Positions 7,146 to 12,329 of a stretch of DNA of 12,329 nt are shown here, piece by piece. The notes beneath the pieces are model-generated. The model saw nothing but the letters and a program-made list of their open reading frames with translations, did not search any database and was not told the origin of the DNA. The DNA is from Rhodospirillaceae bacterium. GTDB taxonomy: Bacteria > Pseudomonadota > Alphaproteobacteria > DSM-16000 > Inquilinaceae. Position 1 is the stretch's first letter; every line of letters starts with the position of its first letter. Made by a program: the position numbers and the translations under genes. The stretch is from positions 1 to 12,329 of the forward strand of contig JAGQRL010000331.1 in assembly GCA_020425485.1 (NCBI GenBank), written 5' to 3'.

Positions 7146-7604
7146 ATGTCCATCGGCCTCGGCTGCGACGAAGCGGCCTTCGAGCTCAAGGAAGTCGTCA
7201 AGGCCCACCTGCAGGCGCTCGGCCAGGAGGTGACGGACTACGGCGTCTACAACACCGATCCGGTGCTGTACCCGGATATCGCCGCCACCGTGGCCAAGGC
7301 GGTGGCCGCCGGCACGCATGCCCGCGCCATCCTCATCTGCGGCACCGGCATCGGCATGTCGATCACCGCCAACAAGGTGCCCGGCGTGCGCGCCGCCCAG
7401 GCCCACGACACCTATTCCGCGGAGCGTGCGCGAAAGAGCAACGATGCGCATATCCTGTGCATGGGCGCACGCGTGATCGGCCCGGAGCTGGCCAAGTCCA
7501 TCGTGTCCGCCTGGCTGGATTCCGAGTTTCAAGGCGGCGGGTCGACCGCTAAGGTGGAGCGCATCAAAGCTTACGAGCGCGAGTTCATGGGCACCGGCGG
7601 CTAG
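7146..7604 (+). CDS. RpiB/LacAB-family sugar-phosphate isomerase, probable D-erythrulose 4-phosphate isomerase
   Basis: The protein has 152 residues, normal for RpiB. The ATG at 7146 has GGGAGGAT 5 bases upstream. Family features are GCDEAAFELK at 6-15, LYPDIA around 41-46, the catalytic-loop ICGTGIGMSI with Cys65 (equivalent to E. coli RpiB Cys66, the enediol base), ANKVPGVRAA and the SNDAHIL segment followed by MGARVIG. Two positions differ from ribose 5-phosphate isomerases: the DH pair near residue 9 is DE, and the His before ND (E. coli His99) is Ser98. RpiB homologues in tetritol pathways (Brucella EryI, Mycobacterium DerI) convert erythrulose 4-phosphate to D-erythrose 4-phosphate. The operon's dehydrogenase, DhaKL and transketolase make the same role likely here. 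Ribose or allose phosphate isomerase remain possible. Confidence 0.9.
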   Translation: MSIGLGCDEAAFELKEVVKAHLQALGQEVTDYGVYNTDPVLYPDIAATVAKAVAAGTHARAILICGTGIGMSITANKVPGVRAAQAHDTYSAERARKSNDAHILCMGARVIGPELAKSIVSAWLDSEFQGGGSTAKVERIKAYEREFMGTGG

Positions 7605-7646
7605 AAAGCCCGGCATCCGGCCCCATCGGCGCGCAGGTGATCGACC

Positions 7647-8639
7647 ATGGCCGCCGACACGCCCGCCGACCTCGACATCCTCACCAAGATCGCCGTCGCC
7701 TACTATGCCGACGGCGTGACCCAGGAGGCGATTTCCGCCCAGTTCGGGCTCTCGCGCGCCAAGGTCGGCCGCCTGCTCAAACGCGCGCGGGAAGACGGGG
7801 TGGTGGAGGTGACCATCCGCCACCACCCGGCCTTGCACCGCGACCTGGAGCAGGAGCTGTGCCAGCGCTTCGGCCTCGACCGCGCGTTCATCGGCGTCGA
7901 CCACCAGGATGTGGACGTGCAGCGCGGCCTGCTGGCCGGCCAGGTGTTCGCCTATCTGGAACGCAACCTCCGCGACGGGCTGGTGATGACCGCCGGCATG
8001 GGCCGCAACGTCGCCGCCATCGCCGACCACAACGCCAACCCGGCACGGCGCGACTGCCTGTTCGTCTGCGCCATCGGCGGGGCGCTTCGGGCCGGCGAGC
8101 CGCTCAACGCCGACCACATCTGCCGGCGCTTTGCCCAGAAGTTCGGCGGCCGCAGCGAAACCCTGTACGCGCCCGCCTATGTGGAGCGCCCGGAACTGCG
8201 CGACGCCTTCATGGCCAACCAGACCCTGCGCGAAACGCTGGACAAGGCGCGGCGGGCCGATATCGCGCTGGTGGGCATCGGCAACCTGTCGGAAGACAGC
8301 AACATGGTGCGCATGGGCTGGTTCGCGCCGGAGGAGATCGCCGCCGCGCGGCTGGCCGGCACCGCCGGCGACCTGATGGGCTACGACTTCTTCAATCTCG
8401 ACGGCCGCATCGCCGACAACGGGCTGCAGGGCCGGGTGATCGGCCTGTCGATCGACGACCTGCGCCACATCCCCACGGTGATCGCCGTGGCCAGCGAGAA
8501 CAGCAAGCCGCTGGCCATCCTGGGGGCGCTGCGCACCGGCGTCATCAAGGTGCTCGCCACCTCGCTCGCCAACGTGCACAGCGTGCTGGCGCTGGACGAC
8601 ACCACCAAGCAGATCCGCGCGCAGCGGACCACCGATTGA
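7647..8639 (+). CDS. SorC-family transcriptional regulator
   Basis: The protein has 330 residues from the ATG at 7647, with AGGTGA 7 bases upstream and a 42-bp gap after the isomerase gene. The N-terminal helix-turn-helix covers about residues 12-45 (ADGVTQEAISAQFGLSRAKV, then GRLLKRAREDG). It is followed by the SorC/DeoR-type sugar-phosphate-binding domain, recognisable by the GMGRNVAAIA segment, IALVGIGNL and the C-terminal ENSKPLAILGALRTGVIKVL. Members sense phosphorylated sugar intermediates and control the adjoining catabolic operon; EryD of erythritol loci is a SorC-type example. It probably regulates itself, the isomerase and the divergent transport operon, with a tetrulose phosphate as a plausible effector (inference). 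There is no clear terminator in the 75 bp that follow. Confidence 0.92.
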   Translation: MAADTPADLDILTKIAVAYYADGVTQEAISAQFGLSRAKVGRLLKRAREDGVVEVTIRHHPALHRDLEQELCQRFGLDRAFIGVDHQDVDVQRGLLAGQVFAYLERNLRDGLVMTAGMGRNVAAIADHNANPARRDCLFVCAIGGALRAGEPLNADHICRRFAQKFGGRSETLYAPAYVERPELRDAFMANQTLRETLDKARRADIALVGIGNLSEDSNMVRMGWFAPEEIAAARLAGTAGDLMGYDFFNLDGRIADNGLQGRVIGLSIDDLRHIPTVIAVASENSKPLAILGALRTGVIKVLATSLANVHSVLALDDTTKQIRAQRTTD

Positions 8640-8714
8640 AAATCTGATTCTTCCTTCCCATTCGGCGAGGCGACCCTAAGGTAGCCTCTTGTCGAGTCGG
8701 ATTGATTGACTTAA

Positions 8715-9230
8715 ATGTCAATTGAGGATGAAATCAGGGATCGCGTCGGGCGGGGCATGCTGCATGCCATGCAGCCCAGCGCGCGCGGTGAAGCGGCCTG
8801 CCGAGCCCTACTTCTGACAAAAGAACTGCGGACCCAGATCTACACGCCCGGTGACGACGAATGGGAAAAGCGCAAGGGCCACCTCTTCGCCGATCTCGAT
8901 GTGTTCATCACCGGCGAGCCAATCGACCCGAACTACATGTTTCTTCTGCAGCCGGTGAAGTTCGGAGTGTGGGAGATCCGCAGCAGACACCCGAGACCGG
9001 GTTTGCGTGTGCTTGGCCTGTTTGCCACGAAGGACGTGTTTGTGGCTATCAACCTCGCGGTTCGCAAGACACTGGGCGGTCGGACGTCGCCGGAATGGGC
9101 TGCCGCAGTATTGGGCGCCAAAGCAGCTTGGCAGCAGATCTTCCCAGGAAACGCCCCCTTGATCTCAGCTGAAGTGAACGACGTTGTTTCAGGAGCGATC
9201 GATGGCCAATATTTCCAGCCGGAAAGCTAG
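8715..9230 (+). CDS. Probable RelE/HigB-superfamily protein (toxin-like), first gene of an accessory trio
   Basis: The protein has 171 residues from the ATG at 8715. No Shine-Dalgarno sequence is visible; starts at 8757 or 8769 are alternatives. Residues 1-75 are of unclear kinship. Residues 85-142 have the pattern of phage-type RelE/HigB proteins: VWEIRSR (85-91), then LRVLGLFA (97-104), DVFVAIN (107-113) and an amphipathic helix containing EWAAAVLGAKAAWQQIF. HigB-type toxins cleave mRNA, often on the ribosome, and are typically encoded just before their helix-turn-helix antitoxin. The next gene is such a protein and overlaps this one by 29 bp. The assignment is by pattern only; no catalytic residue can be named with confidence and toxicity is unproven. 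At 171 residues it is longer than the roughly 90-120 of most HigB toxins. Base composition is lower in GC than the flanking operons. Confidence 0.6.
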   Translation: MSIEDEIRDRVGRGMLHAMQPSARGEAACRALLLTKELRTQIYTPGDDEWEKRKGHLFADLDVFITGEPIDPNYMFLLQPVKFGVWEIRSRHPRPGLRVLGLFATKDVFVAINLAVRKTLGGRTSPEWAAAVLGAKAAWQQIFPGNAPLISAEVNDVVSGAIDGQYFQPES

Positions 9231-9657
9231 ACCACGCGAACTGGCGTTCCAGCGTCAGCGGCTGAAGAACCGCGTGTACGCGGTCCTCGCCAAATTCTTT
9301 GCCGAGGAGGCAAAGGCGGGCCGCACCACGAAGAAGGACATCGCTGATTTCCTGGGGCGTGATCCAGCTCAGATTACCCGGTGGCTAAATGCCCCCAGCA
9401 ACATGACGCTGGAGACCATCAGCGACCTCCTGCTCGCCATGGACGCAGAGCCGGGCGGCATGACCATCGAGCGCTTTGCAGATAAGCCAAAGCCGAACTA
9501 CGCCCACCCGCTAGTTGCAGGATTGCTCGAGATGTCGACCGGCGCAAAGCAGCCCAACCCAGCAACATCCAGCGTTTCACGGTTCGAGGTATCTCGTACT
9601 GCAACCATGAGACTCTCAGCATCAGACAGCATGGCTTGGGAGATGGGTGCAAATTGA
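9202..9657 (+). CDS. XRE-type helix-turn-helix protein (antitoxin-like)
   Basis: The protein has 151 residues. The ATG at 9202 is preferred over the TTG at 9184 because AGGAG (9191-9195) lies 6 bases upstream. This start sits inside the 3' end of the preceding gene (29-bp overlap). The N-terminus is very basic (residues 7-24). A helix-turn-helix of the XRE class covers about 43-80: TKKDIADFLGRDPAQITRWL, then NAPSNMTLETISDLLLAM. The remaining 70 residues are polar, with no family I recognise. Such proteins usually repress their own promoter and, next to a RelE/HigB-like gene, act as antitoxin. The overlap implies coupled translation. No palindromic operator stands out in the 75 bp before the first gene. 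It could instead be a simple phage-type regulator. Confidence 0.72.
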   Translation: MANISSRKARPRELAFQRQRLKNRVYAVLAKFFAEEAKAGRTTKKDIADFLGRDPAQITRWLNAPSNMTLETISDLLLAMDAEPGGMTIERFADKPKPNYAHPLVAGLLEMSTGAKQPNPATSSVSRFEVSRTATMRLSASDSMAWEMGAN

Positions 9658-10079
9658 TGCCAAGATGCGATGCGATAGCCCTCTTTTGCGAGGACGTTCG
9701 ACAGGAAAAAAGCGATCAGCTGTCATTGGTTGGTGTGTTTCCAGATGCAATTCAGATTTCCGGATCCGGTAGAGTCATCCCAAAATTGGCGATTTATTTT
9801 ACAATATTTGCCTCAATTGATTTTGTATTCTCAGATCTATATTTGAAATTGCTGTCCCCATCCAATGATACAATCACATCTACGCATGTTGACATTGAAA
9901 GGCTTGCTACGACTGCCAAGCTCTCGGCGCAAGACAATGATCCTATCTATCGGGCCACACTATTTCATATTATGACACCCTTCCACGTTGGGGATGGCGG
10001 TCTATTTCGGGCAGTCGCGACAATGAACGGTGAAGAGATCATTTGTGGATCACTGCGCATCAAGGTTGATAGCGACTAA
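9657..10079 (+). CDS. AT-rich hypothetical protein, resembles DUF6941 proteins
   Basis: The protein has 140 residues from the ATG at 9657. Its first base is the last base of the preceding TGA stop (TGATG), so translation is probably coupled; an in-frame TTG at 9636 is less likely. There is no signal peptide or membrane helix. The opening ALFCEDVRQEKSDQLSLVGV, followed by FPDAIQI and a PKLAIYF segment, recalls the family annotated as DUF6941, predicted beta-rich and of unknown function (from memory, not searched). Hydrophobic and polar residues alternate through most of the chain, fitting a beta-sandwich. The gene is strikingly AT-rich for this window: 16 of 60 bases are G or C in 9781-9840. 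Recent transfer is likely. Its place behind the toxin-antitoxin-like pair suggests a linked function, but none can be assigned. Confidence 0.7.
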   Translation: MPRCDAIALFCEDVRQEKSDQLSLVGVFPDAIQISGSGRVIPKLAIYFTIFASIDFVFSDLYLKLLSPSNDTITSTHVDIERLATTAKLSAQDNDPIYRATLFHIMTPFHVGDGGLFRAVATMNGEEIICGSLRIKVDSD

Positions 10080-10114
10080 CCTAATCCCGGCATAGCAGCC
10101 GCCGCATCCGCCCC

Positions 10115-10143
10115 TTGCCCCCACATCGGCGCGGCGCTATACA
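10115..10143 (+). promoter_or_regulatory. Promoter of rpmI-rplT
   Basis: TTGCCC at 10115-10120 and TATACA at 10138-10143 are separated by exactly 17 bp, the best-looking promoter in the window. The -10 box lies between inverted arms GCGCT (10134-10138) and AGCGC (10143-10147). Transcription would begin near 10150, giving a leader of about 140 bases before rpmI. Confidence 0.65.
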
Positions 10144-10149
10144 GCGCGG

Positions 10150-10290
10150 CTTGTCCGGACGGCTCGGCCGGGGCCGGGTGGGAAGGTGCGTGCGCCGATC
10201 CGCCCAACGCCCCCAAAGGGCATGCCGACCGTCCTTCGCCCGCCCGCCGCATGCGGCAGGCCAGGGCTCCCCATTCGGAAAGGATGCGAA
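10150..10290 (+). promoter_or_regulatory. Structured leader of rpmI-rplT (possible ribosomal-protein autoregulation)
   Basis: The GC-rich untranslated leader contains a perfect 12-bp palindrome, GCCGCATGCGGC (10246-10257), and other GC-rich segments able to pair. The ribosome binding site AAGGA (10280-10284) lies 6 bases before the rpmI ATG. L20 controls its own operon through leader RNA in Bacillus and E. coli. Whether this leader works that way is unknown; I do not recognise either known L20-leader structure. Confidence 0.3.
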
Positions 10291-10491
10291 ATGCCCAAGA
10301 TGAAGACCAAGAGCTCAGCCAAGAAGCGATTCCGGCTGACGGCGACCGGCCAGGTCCGGTTCAACAGCGCCTACCGCCGCCACCGCCTGATCTCCAAGCG
10401 CAAGCAGGCCAAGGAACGCAATCAGGGCACCAAGATCATGGCCCATGGCGACGCCGTGAAGGTGCGCCGCCAGATGCTGCCGAACGGCTGA
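10291..10491 (+). CDS. rpmI: 50S ribosomal protein L35
   Basis: The protein has 66 residues, the standard size. It opens MPKMKTKSSAKKRFRLTATG, the invariant L35 N-terminus, and continues as a very basic protein (RRHRLISKRKQAKERNQ) to the GDAVKVRRQMLP end. L35 binds 23S rRNA in the large subunit. The start is supported by AAGGA 6 bases upstream. The rplT start follows 13 bp after the stop, so the two form an operon. Normally infC precedes rpmI; here the upstream neighbour is the AT-rich accessory gene, and rpmI has its own promoter. Confidence 0.98.
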   Translation: MPKMKTKSSAKKRFRLTATGQVRFNSAYRRHRLISKRKQAKERNQGTKIMAHGDAVKVRRQMLPNG

Positions 10492-10504
10492 GGAGGGACG
10501 GACC

Positions 10505-10897
10505 ATGGCACGTGTGAAGCGGGGCACCACCACCCACGCCCGCCACAAGAAGGTGACCGACGCCGCCAAGGGCTACCGCGGCCGCCGCAAGAACACTTTT
10601 CGCGCCGCCAACCAGGCGGTGGAGAAGTCGCTGCAATACGCCTATCGCGACCGGCGCAACCGCAAGCGGGATTTCCGCAGCCTGTGGATCCAGCGCATCA
10701 ACGCCGGGGCGCGGCTGCACGACATGACCTATTCGGTGTTCATGCACGGCCTGAAGCTGTCGGGCATCGATATCGACCGCAAGGTGCTGTCGGACATCGC
10801 GGTGCGTGAGCCCGACGTGTTCGGCGAGTTGGCCGCCCAGGCCCGCGCCGCCCTTGACCACGCCGAACGCGCCCGCACGGTCCCCGCCACGGCCTGA
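10505..10897 (+). CDS. rplT: 50S ribosomal protein L20
   Basis: The protein has 130 residues, slightly longer than the usual 117-120 because of a C-terminal extension ending RARTVPATA. The conserved opening MARVKRGTTTHARHKK, the GYRGRRKNTFRAANQAVEKS segment, YRDRRNRKRDFRSLWIQRIN and the SVFMHGLKLSGIDIDRKVL region identify L20 without doubt. L20 is an early assembly protein of the 50S subunit and in several bacteria represses its own operon. AGGAGG (10491-10496) overlaps the rpmI stop and lies 8 bases before this ATG. An intrinsic terminator follows about 50 bp downstream, so pheS/pheT are not in this transcript. Confidence 0.98.
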   Translation: MARVKRGTTTHARHKKVTDAAKGYRGRRKNTFRAANQAVEKSLQYAYRDRRNRKRDFRSLWIQRINAGARLHDMTYSVFMHGLKLSGIDIDRKVLSDIAVREPDVFGELAAQARAALDHAERARTVPATA

Positions 10898-10946
10898 CCG
10901 GCCGGGGGCCTCGCAGGTCCGAAGTCCAAGAGTACGATGAGAGGAG

Positions 10947-10985
10947 ACGCCGGCCCGCTGCACGCAGGCCGGCGTTTTCCTTTGC
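10947..10985 (+). terminator. Intrinsic terminator after rplT
   Basis: A perfect 9-bp stem, ACGCCGGCC (10947-10955) with GGCCGGCGT (10967-10975), encloses an 11-base loop and is followed directly by TTTCCTTTG. The short, interrupted T-tract is typical for GC-rich genomes. It closes the rpmI-rplT transcript. Confidence 0.85.
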
Positions 10986-11153
10986 GCTTCTTCGCCCGCA
11001 GTCCCATCGCCGCCGCCTGACCCCCAGCGGCCCCCACCTTCCCGGCTTTCACCCTTTCGTCTCGCCACCGTTCGGTTGCCCATCGTGCGACCGGAACCGG
11101 TAGGCTGTGCGTGCAAGGGCAACCAACCAACAACAACGGGGAGGCAGCCTGGC

Positions 11154-12146
11154 ATGCCGCATGGCGATCATCACCATCACGGACGCGGCGTGGGGCGGCG
11201 GCCCCTTCTGGCGTCTGCCGCCCTGTCGCCCTTCCTCAGCCTGGCCGCACGGGTGCCGGCCTTTGCATCCGTGGTGCCGGTGGGCTACCCGGCGCTGGTG
11301 GAGGTGAGCAGCGATGCCGCCTACCGCTACATCCACTGCAACGGCATTCCGCAGCACGGCGTCGGCGTCTTTCCCAATGCGGAAAACCCCAACGCCATCG
11401 CCCCACAGAACTACACCTTCCGGGTGCTGCTGCGCCCCGAGCCCGGACCGACCTACACGCCGCTCGGCATGCATCCGTTCGGCGTGGCGGTGAACGGCGT
11501 GCCCTTCGATCCCCTGGCGGCGGAGTGGTGGAACCGCGATCGCACGTCCGGCTGGCAGTACGAAGCGCTGTCCAGTGCCGTCCATCTGGGCATCGATGAC
11601 AACCACGCCCATGTGCAGCCGGGCGGCGCCTACCACTACCACGGCCTGCCCACCGGGCTGATGGACGACTGGCCCACCGGCGTGCACTCGCCCCTGGTGG
11701 GCTACGCGGCCGATGGGTTTCCCATCTACGCGCTCTATGGCTTTGCCGACGGGCGCGGCGGGCCGGTGCGCCTGCTCAGCTCCAGCTACCGGCTTAAGAG
11801 CGGCACCCGGCCGGGCGGCCCCGGCGGCCCCTACGATGGCCGCTTCACCCAGGACTACGAATATGTGCCCGGCCTCGGCGATCTCGATCAGGCCAATGGC
11901 CGCGAAACGGTGACGCCGGACTACCCGGACGGCACCTACGCCTATTTCCTGACGGAGGAATGGCCCGTCATCCCGCGGTCCTTTCGCGGGACGCCGGTGA
12001 CCCTGCGCGGTCCCGATGGGGGTCCCGGTCCGCGCGGGGGCGGGCCTCCCGGCGGAGGTCGTCCGCCGCGGGGCGGAGGCGGTCCGGGCGGGTTTCCCCC
12101 TCCGCCGCCTCCGGGAGGTCGGCGCCCGCCGCCGCCGCCGCGCTGA
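11154..12146 (+). CDS. Secreted YHYH-domain protein with Gly/Pro/Arg-rich tail
   Basis: The protein has 330 residues from the ATG at 11154, with GGGGAGG 9 bases upstream; the frame is open back to a TTG at 11076. Residues 3-9 are a natural histidine cluster. A twin-arginine-like signal follows: RR at 15-16, hydrophobic to about residue 32, with likely cleavage after AFA at 36-38. The body carries the YHYH domain: HLGIDDNHAHVQPGG, then AYHYHGLPTGLM with YHYH at 160-163, and GYAADGFPIYALYG downstream. The histidines suggest metal binding, but the domain's biochemical function is not established. The last 46 or so residues are a tail of Gly, Pro and Arg, with runs of six and five prolines. The preceding gap (10986-11153) shows only a weak TTGCCC at 11076 as possible promoter. 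It is expected outside the inner membrane. Confidence 0.88.
   Translation: MPHGDHHHHGRGVGRRPLLASAALSPFLSLAARVPAFASVVPVGYPALVEVSSDAAYRYIHCNGIPQHGVGVFPNAENPNAIAPQNYTFRVLLRPEPGPTYTPLGMHPFGVAVNGVPFDPLAAEWWNRDRTSGWQYEALSSAVHLGIDDNHAHVQPGGAYHYHGLPTGLMDDWPTGVHSPLVGYAADGFPIYALYGFADGRGGPVRLLSSSYRLKSGTRPGGPGGPYDGRFTQDYEYVPGLGDLDQANGRETVTPDYPDGTYAYFLTEEWPVIPRSFRGTPVTLRGPDGGPGPRGGGPPGGGRPPRGGGGPGGFPPPPPPGGRRPPPPPR
12013..12146 (+). repeat. Low-complexity GGC/CCG tract encoding the YHYH-protein tail
   Basis: The last 134 bases of the YHYH-protein gene are almost entirely G and C, alternating G-rich and C-rich blocks such as CCTCCGCCGCCTCC-type repeats near 12099-12114 and GCCGCCGCCGCCG at 12128-12140. 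They encode the Gly/Pro/Arg tail. Such tracts are prone to slippage, so tail length may vary between strains and assembly errors are possible. Confidence 0.7.
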
Positions 12147-12201
12147 GGATAGGAAAATTCTCCGCGCTTGCCGGCCCGTCGCCGCTCCCTACATTCATCC
12201 G

Positions 12202-12329
12202 ATGGCCTCGGGAGCTTCCGGCAACACCACGCCGATGATGCGGCAGTACCAGGCCATCCGCCGGAGCCTACCCAAAGATGTTTTGCTGTTTTTCCGGCTG
12301 GGGGATTTCTACGAGATGTTCTTCGACGA
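12202..12329 (+). CDS. mutS: DNA mismatch repair protein MutS, N-terminal fragment (runs off the right edge)
   Basis: Only 42 codons are present. From the ATG at 12202 the protein contains TPMMRQYQAIRRSLP and then FFRLGDFYEMFFD, the domain I signature of MutS; it includes the Phe and Glu (FYE) that stack on and contact the mismatched base. MutS recognises mispairs and recruits MutL. There is no Shine-Dalgarno sequence before the ATG, and no in-frame ATG, GTG or TTG back to the end of the previous gene 55 bp upstream, so the start may be leaderless or weakly translated. The RLGDFYEMF wording differs from the YRMGDFYELF common in proteobacteria. Confidence 0.9.
   Translation, partial: MASGASGNTTPMMRQYQAIRRSLPKDVLLFFRLGDFYEMFFD

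Noticed and set aside
7008..8579. Minus-strand open frame of 523 codons antisense to the isomerase and SorC regulator
   Set aside because: Low-complexity shadow translation; both plus-strand genes have clear domains and ribosome binding sites.
8657..10278. Direct repeat CCCATTCGG at 8657-8665 and 10270-10278, flanking the accessory trio like an attachment or target-site duplication
   Set aside because: Only 9 bp, and the right copy lies in the rpmI leader next to its ribosome binding site, downstream of the good rpmI promoter. No integrase or transposase accompanies it, and a chance match is plausible.
10436..11155. Minus-strand open frame of 239 codons across rplT and the terminator
   Set aside because: It crosses rplT and its terminator in antisense and has no recognisable motif or ribosome binding site.
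1..12329. CRISPR arrays, tRNA or rRNA genes, insertion sequences, replication origin
   Set aside because: I looked for regularly spaced repeats, cloverleaf-like segments and transposase genes and saw none.

Overview
The window is GC-rich chromosomal DNA that most resembles an alphaproteobacterium. This rests on the flavour of ribosomal proteins L35 and L20, on codon bias strong enough to open very long antisense reading frames, and on the gene families present. I cannot name a genus. The N-terminus of the MutS-like gene at the right edge is less typically proteobacterial, so the phylum call is tentative.

Region A, positions 1-8639, is a complete-looking sugar or polyol uptake and catabolism locus. 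The minus-strand operon reads, in transcription order: RbsA-type ABC ATPase (6669-5188), RbsC-type permease (5139-4147), periplasmic binding protein (3997-2951), short-chain dehydrogenase (2798-2025), DhaK-type kinase subunit (1955-942), DhaL-type kinase subunit (938-291) and transketolase (239 to beyond the left edge). Divergently, on the plus strand, lie an RpiB-family isomerase (7146-7604) and a SorC-family regulator (7647-8639). The best reading, by analogy with known tetritol pathways (D-threitol in Mycobacterium, erythritol in Brucella), is: import of a four-carbon polyol, NAD-dependent oxidation to erythrulose, phosphorylation by DhaK/DhaL, isomerisation to D-erythrose 4-phosphate by the RpiB-like enzyme, and entry into the pentose phosphate pathway through transketolase. 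The substrate is inferred, not proven. The 476-bp divergent control region holds back-to-back TTGACA promoter boxes and several inverted repeats.

Region B, 8640-10080, is a three-gene accessory insert of clearly different base composition: a probable RelE/HigB-superfamily protein, an XRE-type helix-turn-helix protein that overlaps it by 29 bp, and an AT-rich gene of unknown function (resembling DUF6941 proteins) that overlaps the second gene by one base. Gene order and overlaps suggest a toxin-antitoxin-like operon with an attached third gene.

Region C, 10081-12329, returns to core-genome character: a good promoter, rpmI (L35) and rplT (L20), an intrinsic terminator, a secreted YHYH-domain protein with a Tat-like signal and a Gly/Pro/Arg tail, and the first 42 codons of a mutS-like gene running off the right edge. 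Neither infC nor pheST adjoins rpmI-rplT here.
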